Assembly: GCA_964501185.1 (NCBI GenBank)
Contig: CAZCRT010000029.1
Span: 5,103 to 38,949 of the forward strand
Direction of reading: 5' to 3'
Source: BS150m-G50 sp964501185 [NCBI: uncultured Bacteroidia bacterium]
GTDB taxonomy: Bacteria > CAIWAD01 > BS150m-G50
Length of the DNA: 33,847 nucleotides
Positions 8,326 to 16,875 of the stretch are shown here, in pieces. Position 1 is the first letter of the stretch. The number at the start of each line of letters is the position of its first letter. The notes beneath the pieces were generated by a model, which did no database searches, was not told the origin of the DNA, and saw nothing but the letters and a program-made list of their open reading frames with translations. The translations under genes were made by a program, and so were the position numbers.

Positions 8326-8874
8326 ATGCCGGAATTCAGGATGAATGATCAGGAAAAACAGACGTTGTTAAAGCTGGCCCGTGCAACCATCGCCTGGCGG
8401 TTGGGTGGGGTGGAACCGGAGGATCCGGAAGCAGCTCCCGCTCTGCAGGAGCATTGTGGCGCTTTTGTCACTTTGAACAGTATGGGGGCGCTTCGGGGCT
8501 GTATAGGCCATATTGAATCAGATCGGCCCCTGATTGAGCTGGTTGGGGAAATGGCGCAGGCAGCCGCTTTCGATGACCCCCGTTTCCCATCGCTGCAGGA
8601 GGAGGAGTTATCACAGGTTGAGTTGGAGATATCAGTGCTCTCACCCCTGTGGAAGGCTGCCGACTGGCACGATTTTGAAGTTGGAACTCACGGCGTTCTC
8701 CTGAGTCGAGGTTATCACCAGGCGGTTTTTTTGCCACAGGTGGCGCCTGAGCAGGGGTGGGACAGGGAAACAACCCTAACGCATCTGGCTCTGAAGGCGG
8801 GTCTGGCTGCCGATGAGTGGCGGGAAGAGGATTGCCGTTTTCAGCTGTTCACGGCGGTTGTGTTCTCTGAATGA
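8326..8874 (+). CDS. amrA: AMMECR1-domain protein (AmmeMemoRadiSam system protein A)
   Basis: This 182-residue protein is almost entirely an AMMECR1 domain. Hallmarks are GAFVTLNSMGALRGCIGHIE (about 46-65), AAAFDDPRFPSL and the ELEISVLSPL segment. The biochemical role is unknown. In bacteria it occurs with a radical SAM enzyme (found here at 1384) and a Memo-like dioxygenase-fold protein, proposed to act together in an uncharacterised modification. The two genes lie 6 kb apart, separated by the ThyX-like and secA genes. The ATG at 8326 is chosen because CAGGAG ends five bases upstream; the ATG at 8321 abuts that site and is out of frame. It is divergent from secA across 193 bases. Confidence 0.92.
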   Translation: MPEFRMNDQEKQTLLKLARATIAWRLGGVEPEDPEAAPALQEHCGAFVTLNSMGALRGCIGHIESDRPLIELVGEMAQAAAFDDPRFPSLQEEELSQVELEISVLSPLWKAADWHDFEVGTHGVLLSRGYHQAVFLPQVAPEQGWDRETTLTHLALKAGLAADEWREEDCRFQLFTAVVFSE

Positions 8875-8876
8875 AG

Positions 8877-9094
8877 AAAATCACCTACCACGAAGGCCAC
8901 GAAAACCACGAAGGAAAAACTAAGAAATTTGTGGTTATGTTGTAGTAGTTCTATACTGGTGGGGTGTGGAAATTAACCCCTTCAGAGCGATACTATATAC
9001 ATTGCCTTTAATGACGGATACTTCTTTTCCCTCTTTTTTAGTTTATCAATACTCCTTTCTTCTTCGTGACCTTCGTGACCTTCGTGGTGAATAC
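8877..9094. repeat. CACGAAGG-type inverted-repeat element (~215 bp)
   Basis: The left end (8886-8911) carries three ACCACGAAGG/GCCACGAA units. The right end (9063-9092) carries the reverse complement, TTCGTGACC repeated then TTCGTGGTGA. Together they form long imperfect terminal inverted repeats around an AT-rich core with no gene. Similarity extends outward: GAAAATCACCTACCACGAAG on the left against the complement of the right end, which reads GAGTATTCACCACGAAG. Short CACGAAGG tandem units are widespread intergenic repeats in environmental genomes. Here the pair has the shape of a non-autonomous mobile element, but no target-site duplication is obvious. Confidence 0.6.
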
Positions 9095-9167
9095 TCGATT
9101 TCCATATCTTGCATCAGACCTTCCCGTGTCTTTATATTTTTAGTCCTCATTAAATGTTGGAGAGATG

Positions 9168-9575
9168 ATGGATGAGAAACTGAAAGCACTGATTTCTGCC
9201 GCAATTGAAGCGCGGGAGCAGGCCTGGGCACCGTATTCGGAATTCCAGGTCGGGGCGGCGCTGCTGACATCCGACGGTGATCAGTTCAGAGGCGCTAATG
9301 TGGAAAACAGTTCCTACGGTATGACAGTCTGCGCGGAACGAATTGCTATTTTCAAAGCGGTCACCGACGGTAAGCGGGATTTTGAAATGATCGTTATCGC
9401 AACCGACACCGAGGAACCGACACCGCCCTGTGGCGCCTGCCTGCAGGTAATGCATGAATTCGCCCCCATGCTGCTGGTTCACATGGTTACACTGAACGGC
9501 AAACTCAACAGCTACCGGCTGAACGAGCTGATGCCCCGTGGATTCAACAATTCCTACCTGAAGGGGGTTAAATGA
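9168..9575 (+). CDS. cdd: Cytidine deaminase
   Basis: This 135-residue enzyme deaminates cytidine and deoxycytidine to uridine and deoxyuridine. Its length fits the small, homotetrameric class. The zinc and catalytic motifs are CAE (TVCAERIAIF, about 51-60) and PPCGAC (about 85-90). The substrate-binding NVENSSYG segment precedes CAE, and PYSEFQVGAAL marks the N-terminal half. Two adjacent ATGs exist, at 9165 and 9168. GGAG (9159-9162) is only two bases from the first and five from the second, so 9168 is the more likely start. It is the first gene of a tightly packed nucleoside-salvage operon and overlaps udk by four bases (ATGA). Confidence 0.95.
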   Translation: MDEKLKALISAAIEAREQAWAPYSEFQVGAALLTSDGDQFRGANVENSSYGMTVCAERIAIFKAVTDGKRDFEMIVIATDTEEPTPPCGACLQVMHEFAPMLLVHMVTLNGKLNSYRLNELMPRGFNNSYLKGVK

Positions 9576-10222
9576 AGAAATGCGTTATCATTGGTATCGC
9601 CGGTGGCACCGGTAGCGGTAAGACTTCGGCAGCGCGGAATATTTTCAAAGCTCTCGGTTCAGACCAGGTTACCATCATGGAGCAGGACGCCTACTACAAG
9701 GATCTGGGGCACCTGCCACTTGAGGAGCGCAAGAAAAACAACTTCGATCACCCCTCTGCTTTCGACAAAGCTCTGCTCATTTCTCACCTGACCCTGCTGA
9801 TGAACGGTGGCAGTATAGAGATGCCGATTTATGATTATGTGCAGCACACTCGCACTGATCGCACTGTACACCTGAGCGGCCAGCGGATCATTATGGTCGA
9901 GGGTATTCTGTTGCTGGATGACCCTGATCTCAGGCATCTGATGGATATCAAGCTGTTTGTGCAGGCTGATCCCGATATCCGCTTTATCAGACGCCTGGAA
10001 AGGGACATAAAAGAGCGCGGTCGTGATCTGGACAATGTTATACACCAGTATCTGGAAGTAGTGCGTCCCATGCACGAGCAGTTCATTGAACCCTCTAAAC
10101 GCTACGCTGATATTATCATTCCTGAGGGTGGTGAAAACGAAGTTGCTGTTGATCTGATAAAAACGAAAATAGAAGTTCTGCTGCAGGAGTTTGACCGGCG
10201 AGGCAGACTGGAGGAAAACTGA
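9572..10222 (+). CDS. udk: Uridine kinase
   Basis: This 216-residue P-loop kinase phosphorylates uridine and cytidine to UMP and CMP. The Walker A motif is GIAGGTGSGKTSAA near residues 9-22. DAYYKD, NFDHPSAFD and MPIYDYVQHTR are the conserved substrate-side segments. VEGILLLDDPDLR and the lid region RRLERDIKERGRD follow. The length is typical. ATGA overlap with cdd and a stop immediately followed by the GTG start of tdk indicate translational coupling. It takes up the uridine produced by the upstream deaminase or imported by NupC downstream. Confidence 0.96.
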   Translation: MKKCVIIGIAGGTGSGKTSAARNIFKALGSDQVTIMEQDAYYKDLGHLPLEERKKNNFDHPSAFDKALLISHLTLLMNGGSIEMPIYDYVQHTRTDRTVHLSGQRIIMVEGILLLDDPDLRHLMDIKLFVQADPDIRFIRRLERDIKERGRDLDNVIHQYLEVVRPMHEQFIEPSKRYADIIIPEGGENEVAVDLIKTKIEVLLQEFDRRGRLEEN

Positions 10223-10792
10223 GTGAATATTCTGAAGACCGACAGTGGCTGGATAGAGGTTGTCTGTGGGCCAATGTTCAGCGGGAAGACCGAAGAGCTG
10301 ATTCGTCGACTGAGGCGGGCGGAAATTGCCAAAATGAAAGTGTCCATATTCAAGCCGAAAATCGATGACCGCTACAGTACCGATCATATCGTCAGTCATT
10401 CAGAAGCCCGAATTCCATCGATGGCAGTAAGTTCTGCAGCCGAGGTTGAGGAACTGGCGCAGGATGCTCAGGTGATCGGTATTGATGAAGCACAGTTTTT
10501 CGACAATTCGCTGATTGAGATATGTGAACGGCTGGCCGATGCCGGTAAACGGGTGATCGTCGCCGGCCTTGATACCGATTTCCGCACACAACCTTTCGGC
10601 CCGATCCCGCAGCTGCTGGCACGGGCAGAATACATTACCAAGACGCTGGCAATCTGTATGCAGTGTGGCAATCCGGCAAATCGCACACAGCGCATTACAG
10701 AAGATAGTCGCAAGGTTGTAGTCGGCGCAGGGAAGATCTACGAAGCACGCTGTCGCAACTGCTATGATCCGCCTGAAAAGGAGGAAGAATAA
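10223..10792 (+). CDS. tdk: Thymidine kinase, type II
   Basis: This 189-residue enzyme phosphorylates thymidine and deoxyuridine to dTMP and dUMP. The P-loop is GPMFSGKT (residues 16-23). Walker B is GIDEAQFF (about 87-94), and [13 protein letters not shown] forms part of the active site. The lasso domain carries zinc cysteines in CMQCG and CRNC, and [14 protein letters not shown] is the thymidine-binding stretch. The GTG start directly follows the udk stop codon and has GGAGGA 8-13 bases upstream. The stop overlaps the nupC start by one base (TAATG). With the ThyX-like protein upstream, the cell appears to have both de novo and salvage routes to dTMP, if the ThyX-like protein is active. Confidence 0.96.
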   Translation: MNILKTDSGWIEVVCGPMFSGKTEELIRRLRRAEIAKMKVSIFKPKIDDRYSTDHIVSHSEARIPSMAVSSAAEVEELAQDAQVIGIDEAQFFDNSLIEICERLADAGKRVIVAGLDTDFRTQPFGPIPQLLARAEYITKTLAICMQCGNPANRTQRITEDSRKVVVGAGKIYEARCRNCYDPPEKEEE

Positions 10793-12096
10793 TGCTACCA
10801 CGCCTGATGAGTCTGTTTGGTATCGTAGTGCTGCTCGGAATCGCCTGGCTGATGTCCAACAACAAAAAACGAATCAACTACCGGACAGTTGTTGTAGGTC
10901 TCAGTATCCAGTTTGTACTTGGCTTCCTGTTACTCTACTGGCAGCCGGGTCAGGATTTTTTCCAGTGGTTTGCAGGTCTGGTTAAGAGCTTCCTGGCCCT
11001 TTCAGAGGAAGGTGCCCGTTTCCTCTTCGGTAATCTCGCCAATGCTGAACACTACTTCACCGATGGCTCTAAATGGCCCGGTTTCGGGTTCCAGTTCGCA
11101 TTTATCGTACTGCCGACCATCATCTTTTTCTCCGCATTCATGTCGATGCTGTACTACCTCGGTATCATGCAGCGGTTCGTCAAATTTCTGGCCCGTTTCA
11201 TGCAGAAAGCACTCGGCACCAGCGGTTCAGAGACACTCTCGGTGACTGCCAATATCTTTGTCGGCCAGACTGAAGCACCTCTTCTGATCCGGCCATTTCT
11301 CGAAAAAATGACTAAATCGGAGCTGCTTACCGTTATGGTTGGCGGATTTGCCACCATTGCCGGTGGCGTGCTGGCCGGTTACATAGGCATGGGTATTCCG
11401 GCGGGGCACCTGATCGTCGCTTCGGTGATGTCCGCTCCTGCCGCTCTGGTAGTGGCAAAGATCATCTACCCGGAAACGGAACAGTCGCAGACTGCCGGAA
11501 ATGTAGAAATGCCGGAAATCGATTCCGGCCGAAATCTGATTGACGCTGCCACCCGTGGCACAACCGATGGCCTCAAACTGGCTGTAAATGTCGGGGCCAT
11601 GCTGATCGCCTTTATCTCAATTATAGCCTTTGCGGACTGGGTGCTGGGTGGCATCGATGGATTGATAGATGGTCGCTGGCTGCAGGGCGCACAACTGGCA
11701 AGCGGTGAGTTCAAAGGATGGGTACCGGGCAGTCTCAAGACCATCTTCGGAACGATACTGGCACCGCTTGCTTTCCTGATGGGTGTGCCCTGGAGTGACG
11801 CCACACATGTCGGCAACCTGCTGGGTGTAAAGCTTTCCGTAAATGAATTCGTCGCTTATGCTCAGCTTGGAGATTATCTGCAGACAGGAGTCATCTCTGA
11901 AAGGGCGCAGATTATTGCCACCTACGCTATCTGCGGATTCGCAAATTTCAGTTCCATCGGAATCCAGATCGGCGGTATCTCCGCCCTGGCGCCGAGCCGG
12001 CGGGGTGACCTTTCCCGCCTCGGGCTGAAAGCCATGTTCGGGGGAGCAATCGCCTCCTGGATCACCGCTACAATTGCTGGAGTTATCATACCATGA
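10792..12096 (+). CDS. nupC: Concentrative nucleoside transporter NupC
   Basis: This 434-residue polytopic inner-membrane protein imports nucleosides by cation symport (CNT family). The family core is clear: GSETLSVTANIFVGQTEAPLLIRP (about 144-167), then GGFATIAGGVLAGY (about 182-195), and a C-terminal region with YAICGFANFSSIGIQIGG (about 381-398). Many hydrophobic helices span the length, with a soluble loop near residues 225-245. The SETLS and GQTEAPL segments contribute the nucleoside-binding site in characterised CNTs. The start is embedded in TAATG with the tdk stop, and the end overlaps the purine nucleoside phosphorylase start (ATGA). Its place between kinases and phosphorylase supports a general nucleoside-uptake role. 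Confidence 0.96.
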   Translation: MLPRLMSLFGIVVLLGIAWLMSNNKKRINYRTVVVGLSIQFVLGFLLLYWQPGQDFFQWFAGLVKSFLALSEEGARFLFGNLANAEHYFTDGSKWPGFGFQFAFIVLPTIIFFSAFMSMLYYLGIMQRFVKFLARFMQKALGTSGSETLSVTANIFVGQTEAPLLIRPFLEKMTKSELLTVMVGGFATIAGGVLAGYIGMGIPAGHLIVASVMSAPAALVVAKIIYPETEQSQTAGNVEMPEIDSGRNLIDAATRGTTDGLKLAVNVGAMLIAFISIIAFADWVLGGIDGLIDGRWLQGAQLASGEFKGWVPGSLKTIFGTILAPLAFLMGVPWSDATHVGNLLGVKLSVNEFVAYAQLGDYLQTGVISERAQIIATYAICGFANFSSIGIQIGGISALAPSRRGDLSRLGLKAMFGGAIASWITATIAGVIIP

Positions 12097-12917
12097 AAAA
12101 ACAGCTCGCTATCGCAGACAGTGTTCGTGAAATGCTGCTGGAATCGCAACCGGATCTGAAACCGACTCTGGCCGTTATCCTCGGTTCCGGTCTGGGTGAG
12201 TTTGCCGACAATCTCGATGTTATCAAAGCAGTACCAACTGACGAGATTCCCGGCTATCCCCATTCCACTGTACCGGGACATGCCGGACGTATCATCCTGG
12301 GGCGGCTCGATGACAAAATCATCCTCGCCTTCCAGGGGCGTATTCACTACTACGAGGGGTATGACTCGCGAACAGTGGTATTGCCTGTGTTGATTGCTCA
12401 TCAGATGGGTTGCTCGAAACTGCTGGTAACCAATGCTGCCGGTGGTATCAACCGTCATTTCCTGCCGGGTGATCTGATGCTGATAACAGATCACATTAAT
12501 CTTATGGGGATGAATCCACTGCTGGGCGTTAACGATGACGAGCTGGGCCCCCGGTTTCCCGATATGAGCGCCGCCTACAACCCTGAGTGGATTAAGAGCG
12601 CTGCTGCTATTGGCCTGGAGCTGGGAATCGCCCTGCAGCGGGGTGTGCTGATGGGGCTTTCAGGGCCAAGTTACGAGACACCCGCGGAAATCCGCATGAT
12701 GAGCCGGCTTGGAGCCGATGCGGCCTGTATGTCTACAATTCCGGAAGTGATCTATGCCAGTTATCTCGGGCTGAAAGTGCTGGGAATTTCATGTATCACG
12801 AATCTGGCCAGTGGTATTTCGTCAGGGCCTCTCGATCACTCTGAGGTTACCGAGACTGCCGACCGGGTGAAAGACAAGTTCACACGACTGGTGGCGGAAG
12901 TAATCCGTCAGGCCTGA
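12093..12917 (+). CDS. punA: Purine nucleoside phosphorylase, trimeric class
   Basis: This 274-residue enzyme cleaves purine (deoxy)nucleosides with phosphate to give the base and (deoxy)ribose-1-phosphate. Phosphate-binding GSGLGEFAD (about 31-39), PGYPHSTVPGHAG, FQGRIHYYEGY and TNAAGGI are present. The base-binding Glu is in GPSYETPAEIR, GADAACMSTIPEVI follows, and the base-contact Asn is in SCITNLASG. These mark the mammalian-like trimeric family rather than hexameric DeoD. It overlaps nupC by four bases. It completes an uptake-and-salvage set covering pyrimidine and purine nucleosides. The following gene starts 27 bases later and may be cotranscribed. Confidence 0.95.
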   Translation: MKKQLAIADSVREMLLESQPDLKPTLAVILGSGLGEFADNLDVIKAVPTDEIPGYPHSTVPGHAGRIILGRLDDKIILAFQGRIHYYEGYDSRTVVLPVLIAHQMGCSKLLVTNAAGGINRHFLPGDLMLITDHINLMGMNPLLGVNDDELGPRFPDMSAAYNPEWIKSAAAIGLELGIALQRGVLMGLSGPSYETPAEIRMMSRLGADAACMSTIPEVIYASYLGLKVLGISCITNLASGISSGPLDHSEVTETADRVKDKFTRLVAEVIRQA

Positions 12918-12944
12918 CACAGCTCCCTTCTAACTGAGGATCAC

Positions 12945-14210
12945 TTGCGAGAACACTCCCGTCGTCATCAGAAGCGGATACAGTTTATGCTTCTTCTGTC
13001 GATTTTATTTCTACTACCGATATTATGGCCCTTACAGTTGTCAGCCACCCCCCGGGTCACTTCCCTGACACTGGCCGGGCTGGAACACACACAACCGGAA
13101 GTAGTCATCCGTTCGATTTCCGTCCGTGTTGATTCCCTTGCTGACTCCACCCGGCTGGCAGATGATCTGGAACGGTTGCGCAACCTGCAGCTTTTCAGCG
13201 ATGTCACCCAGATGATCATTCCTGATTCCAGTGATGGCTGCATACTGCACTATGATCTGGTGGAGCGGTTCAGCATGATGCTTTATCCCATTGTCGACTG
13301 GGATGAAGATCGCGGTTGGATCTGGGGTGCCGGGCTGATTAACTACAATTTTCGTGGCTGGCACGAAGCGCTTGAAGCGGAGTGGCACGCCGGTAATGAG
13401 GACGGAATATTCCTGGAGTACCGGAAGCCCTGGTTTCTGGGCAAACGCAATGTTGCCGCTTTCAAGTTTTCACGCAAGAGCTGGACTAATCTACTGACGA
13501 ATATGGATCAGTTGCGCCTTCAGGTGCAGGCCGGTTTCACCCATGTTTTCAATCGCTATGACAGTTGGGCATTATATCTGCAATACATACGGATGGACAT
13601 CCCCGATCCTGGTGGAACCATAGACCCGGACGGAAGTGACCGTTTTCTGGAGCTCATCCCCAACCTCGTTTTCAATCGGTATGACCTGTTGCAGAATCCT
13701 GATCGAGGCCACCGTATCGCAATGCAGTGGTCACTCGCCGGTTTTGATGACCGGTCTCCCGCCTTCATAACTCATGATTACCGGATTGGCAAAGTGCTGT
13801 CACTTAACAACTGGTCGCGACTGACCGGTGGGATGCGGGTCGTTTATAACAGTGGGCGCCTGCCGGTTTATCGCCGACGTTACAACGGTGGCAGTTGGGC
13901 AGTCCGCAGTTATGAGGCAGGGTGGAGACAGGGTCGCAACTTCTTTCTCACCAGTGTGGGAATTCGCTTCGACATTCTTGAACAGAGAGAAATTTATCCC
14001 CATTTTGACTTTGGCCTGGCGGGTGGATTCTTCTTTGATGCCGGTAAAACATGGGACGACTCATTTCCCGGACTTGACCGGCTTGAAAGTGGCCCGGGTG
14101 TTGAATTGCTGATGTTTGCTCCACTGATTGGTATGGGCCGGCTGGATGCCGGGTACAACCCCGCCAGAAAGGAGTTCGTTTTTCATGTTTCCAATGAGCT
14201 GCGTTTCTGA
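12945..14210 (+). CDS. One-POTRA Omp85-type outer-membrane barrel protein
   Basis: This 421-residue protein has a positively charged n-region and a hydrophobic core (about 14-32), consistent with a signal peptide. A single POTRA-like module (about 38-112; V-x-S-L-x-L-x-G-L through FSDVTQM and VERF) follows. The remaining ~300 residues alternate like beta-strands and resemble the bacterial surface antigen (PF01103) barrel: RGWHEALEAEWHAGNEDG, EYRKPWFLGKRN, GHRIAMQWSLAG, FFDAGKTW. It ends in Phe (NELRF), fitting a beta-signal recognised by BamA. BamA has five POTRAs, so this is a reduced homologue of unknown cargo, possibly a small TamA/FhaC-like protein. The TTG start has TGAGGA at 12935-12940. 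Confidence 0.8.
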   Translation: MREHSRRHQKRIQFMLLLSILFLLPILWPLQLSATPRVTSLTLAGLEHTQPEVVIRSISVRVDSLADSTRLADDLERLRNLQLFSDVTQMIIPDSSDGCILHYDLVERFSMMLYPIVDWDEDRGWIWGAGLINYNFRGWHEALEAEWHAGNEDGIFLEYRKPWFLGKRNVAAFKFSRKSWTNLLTNMDQLRLQVQAGFTHVFNRYDSWALYLQYIRMDIPDPGGTIDPDGSDRFLELIPNLVFNRYDLLQNPDRGHRIAMQWSLAGFDDRSPAFITHDYRIGKVLSLNNWSRLTGGMRVVYNSGRLPVYRRRYNGGSWAVRSYEAGWRQGRNFFLTSVGIRFDILEQREIYPHFDFGLAGGFFFDAGKTWDDSFPGLDRLESGPGVELLMFAPLIGMGRLDAGYNPARKEFVFHVSNELRF

Positions 14211-14259
14211 AACGAAAGAAGAGACCTGTCGGTTATATAATGAGTAGAGTGACAAGCCG

Positions 14260-16656
14260 ATGAAGCCTAATGTTTACGGAAAATATCATCAAAAAAAAGG
14301 GGTAAGCCTGGGGCTGGCCCTGTTGATGACGCTATTGCTGATGGTGCTGGATGGATATCATCCTGATACCGCCCGGGCTGAGGGTGGTGATCGTGATGAA
14401 CCGCGCCCCGCAGCCGGGGAGAACAAAGGTGATCGTCAACCCCTTGAGGAGTTGCCGGATGATCAGGACACAATTCAGGTAGTTGATTCCCTGATGATTG
14501 CGCAGGCTCTGGAGGATAGTATTGCTGCAGCCCTGGAAACCGCCAGGCTCGATTCTATCACCCGTGCTGATTCGATCGCATTCGTTCTGGAGGAGCAGAG
14601 TCTCTATCAGAGTGGAGTTGCCCATTTCCCGGCCAGCGGCTGGTGGGTTTACGGTGATAGCGGATTTGTAGCCCGTTCAACGGATGGAATGAAATGGCAC
14701 AGGTTTACTCTTCCCACAACAGAACCACTGCTCTGCGCGGACGGGCTCGGGGAGCACCTCTTCCTGGGCAGCAGGGATGGGCGTATATATGATCTTCTTT
14801 ATGACAGTATAGTCGCAGTTCATACACTTGACAGCACTCTGGCAATCAACGATATCAGTTTGAAACCTGACGGTGAGGGACTCTGTGTCGGGGATGAGGG
14901 GTTGATCTGGAAAACAGCCGATAGCGGCGTCAGCTGGAACCGCGTGGAAACCCCTTTCCAGAACCGCTGGTATCAGGTGGAGCTACAGTCAGATGAATGG
15001 CTGCTCAGTGGTAGTGGGGGTTTACTGGTATCCCTTTCAGCGGACAGGATCAGTCAACAGATCTATCCCGGGACAAATGAACCGCTCAGAGTGCTTGAAA
15101 CAAGGGGTGATGAGATTCTGCTGGGGGGTAAAGGTTATATTCTCAATCCCCTCTCTGCCGTAGAACTGCAGTTACCCCGGCCCGGGCAACAGGTTTATGA
15201 TATCGCCTATCATGGCGATACACTGCTGGCTGCGGTCTACGGTGGTGTCGCATTGATGATTCCTGATGCGGAGCTTTTCCTGCCGCTGCATCACCGCTAT
15301 CTGGTTACCGGACTGGCAGTGAACGCCGGAAAAATCGTAGCAGTTGGAACCCACGGCCGTGCCTGGAGTATAGATCTTGAAGACTCCCTTCGTATCAGTG
15401 ATCTCGAAACCGGGGCGCGTAGAGAGGCACCGGTCGGCGTAGCAGTTGCAGCAGAAGTAACTTCACAGTCCGCAATAAACGACAGTGTTCAATGGGAGGA
15501 GGAGCTGCCGGAGGAAATCGCGGAAGAATATGTATTCGATCCAACCGGTTTTCGCTACGGTAAAGCCTGTGACACACCAATCCTGCCATCCCTTGCAGGC
15601 GCGAAACTATCCCGTAAAGTGGGGCAGTTGAACGATTACGGTCCGATAAATGTGGCAGGGCGTGTTTTGCAGAAACTGTATATTTCCAGCAAAGGAGATA
15701 TCGTTGAGCAGGAACTGCTGGGTGAGTATCCCTACGGATTGAAATATTCCCGTTCGGCGGAGAGGGTGCTGAGGGCACTGAGTTTCGAACCTGCCATGTG
15801 TGGGGGGCAACCGGTTGATGCCTGGATGTATATCTCGATTCCTTTCGACACATCCGCCAGCGATTATGGCTTCATAATGAATGGTGAGCTGGCGTTGCAT
15901 CATGAGCTGCGCAATGAGTATCCTGATTTCATTTACCCGGAAATCATGGCAAATTCCGCTGAGAAGCTTGAACAACTGCAATTCCCGGGTCGCGCTCGTC
16001 GATTTGTCTGGCGCGGGGAAGCCATTATCGAGTATGATCTGGACAGCAGCGGGCAGACATCCAACTTTGAGATCTGTGAGGAAAGCGAAGGCGATTTCCA
16101 GTTCGGGCAGGGCGCTATCGATTATTTACAATCAATGGATATCAGGCCTGCGGCAATTAATGGCAGAAATGCTGGAGTCCATGTAATTCATCATGTTATT
16201 CAGGATCGTAAAAGAAAAGAGTATAAATCTCCCGGTTTCTTCGGGCGACTGTTTGGTGGTAAACCGGATAGTGTCGCCATTGCTGACAGTTCTTATATTG
16301 ACAAAGTTATTTTTGCCTGGCCTCAGGTGATGTACAACGAGGTGGTTCTGGGGGAGGAGTTGATGCGAAATCATTTCACTTCTGAGAACTGTACATCTGA
16401 AGAAGACTCCCTTCAGTTTGAAATGACCATGATTATCAGTTATGGTGGGGAAGGTCCGCCTGCATTGCATAAGATAATTTCACAGCAGGGAGACAAAGTA
16501 CCGGGTGATCTGTTCGCTGTGGTATCGGATTTAATGGTGATACCAGGAATGACCGGGCGTTATCTGACGGAAGCAGAGAGTGACACTTTTTTCCTGCGGA
16601 TAGATTCGGTATATCCTGATAGTTGTCGCTTTCATCCCATTTCGGAGTATCAGTAA
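14260..16656 (+). CDS. Exported Ycf48-like beta-propeller with two TonB-C-like domains
   Basis: This 798-residue protein has an N-terminal hydrophobic segment (about 16-32; signal peptide or anchor), then a charged, Asp/Glu-rich linker. A propeller region (about 115-385) follows, with Ycf48/BNR-style blades: YGDSGFVARSTDGMKWHRF, GSRDGRIYDL, GDEGLIWKTADSGVSWNRVE and GTHGRAWSI. A first TonB-C-like module lies at about 460-530 (GRVLQKLYISSKGDIVE, then ERVLRALSFEPAMCGG and DAWMYISIPF). A second, weaker one at about 582-655 has WRGEAIIEYDLDSSGQ then ALxYLxxMDIRPA-like spacing. The C-terminal ~140 residues are unrecognised. TonB-C modules normally contact outer-membrane receptors; fused to a propeller they could act as scaffolding. 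It follows the barrel gene by 49 bases. Confidence 0.65.
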   Translation: MKPNVYGKYHQKKGVSLGLALLMTLLLMVLDGYHPDTARAEGGDRDEPRPAAGENKGDRQPLEELPDDQDTIQVVDSLMIAQALEDSIAAALETARLDSITRADSIAFVLEEQSLYQSGVAHFPASGWWVYGDSGFVARSTDGMKWHRFTLPTTEPLLCADGLGEHLFLGSRDGRIYDLLYDSIVAVHTLDSTLAINDISLKPDGEGLCVGDEGLIWKTADSGVSWNRVETPFQNRWYQVELQSDEWLLSGSGGLLVSLSADRISQQIYPGTNEPLRVLETRGDEILLGGKGYILNPLSAVELQLPRPGQQVYDIAYHGDTLLAAVYGGVALMIPDAELFLPLHHRYLVTGLAVNAGKIVAVGTHGRAWSIDLEDSLRISDLETGARREAPVGVAVAAEVTSQSAINDSVQWEEELPEEIAEEYVFDPTGFRYGKACDTPILPSLAGAKLSRKVGQLNDYGPINVAGRVLQKLYISSKGDIVEQELLGEYPYGLKYSRSAERVLRALSFEPAMCGGQPVDAWMYISIPFDTSASDYGFIMNGELALHHELRNEYPDFIYPEIMANSAEKLEQLQFPGRARRFVWRGEAIIEYDLDSSGQTSNFEICEESEGDFQFGQGAIDYLQSMDIRPAAINGRNAGVHVIHHVIQDRKRKEYKSPGFFGRLFGGKPDSVAIADSSYIDKVIFAWPQVMYNEVVLGEELMRNHFTSENCTSEEDSLQFEMTMIISYGGEGPPALHKIISQQGDKVPGDLFAVVSDLMVIPGMTGRYLTEAESDTFFLRIDSVYPDSCRFHPISEYQ

Positions 16657-16670
16657 ATCAGCAGTGTGCT

Positions 16671-16875
16671 GATAGTATTGCTTGCTTCGTTGCATCGCAA
16701 CGCTTCAGGTAAAAAGGTCCGTTATAGAGTCGCTCTTGTTGAGCAATAACTGAAGCGACCAGAGAGATACTGCATAACATGTTCTCAGTATATCCATCTC
16801 TGGTCGAAGCCATTGGCCGATGCGTCTATCAGTTTTTTATAAAGCTCATTAATTTTGAGCATCGGTATAACAGGA
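16671..16875 (+). repeat. Dispersed ~200-bp structured intergenic repeat, copy A
   Basis: Copy A matches copy B (33516-33690, opposite strand) in a conserved order of blocks: TAGTATTGCTTG, GCAATA-N1-CT-N1-AAGCGACCAGAGA, GTTCTC, GGTCGAAGC-AT-GG-CCGATGC, and TGAGCATCGGTA. Within the copy CGACCAGAGA can pair with TCTCTGGTCG, and CCGATGC with GCATCGG, giving two hairpins. The blocks are separated by diverged spacers of similar length, which suggests that structure is preserved. It lies just downstream of a gene end and is not coding. Confidence 0.75.

Noticed and set aside
9659-10399. 246-codon open frame antisense to udk and tdk
   Set aside because: Opposite two well-conserved enzymes, low-complexity translation, no ribosome site.
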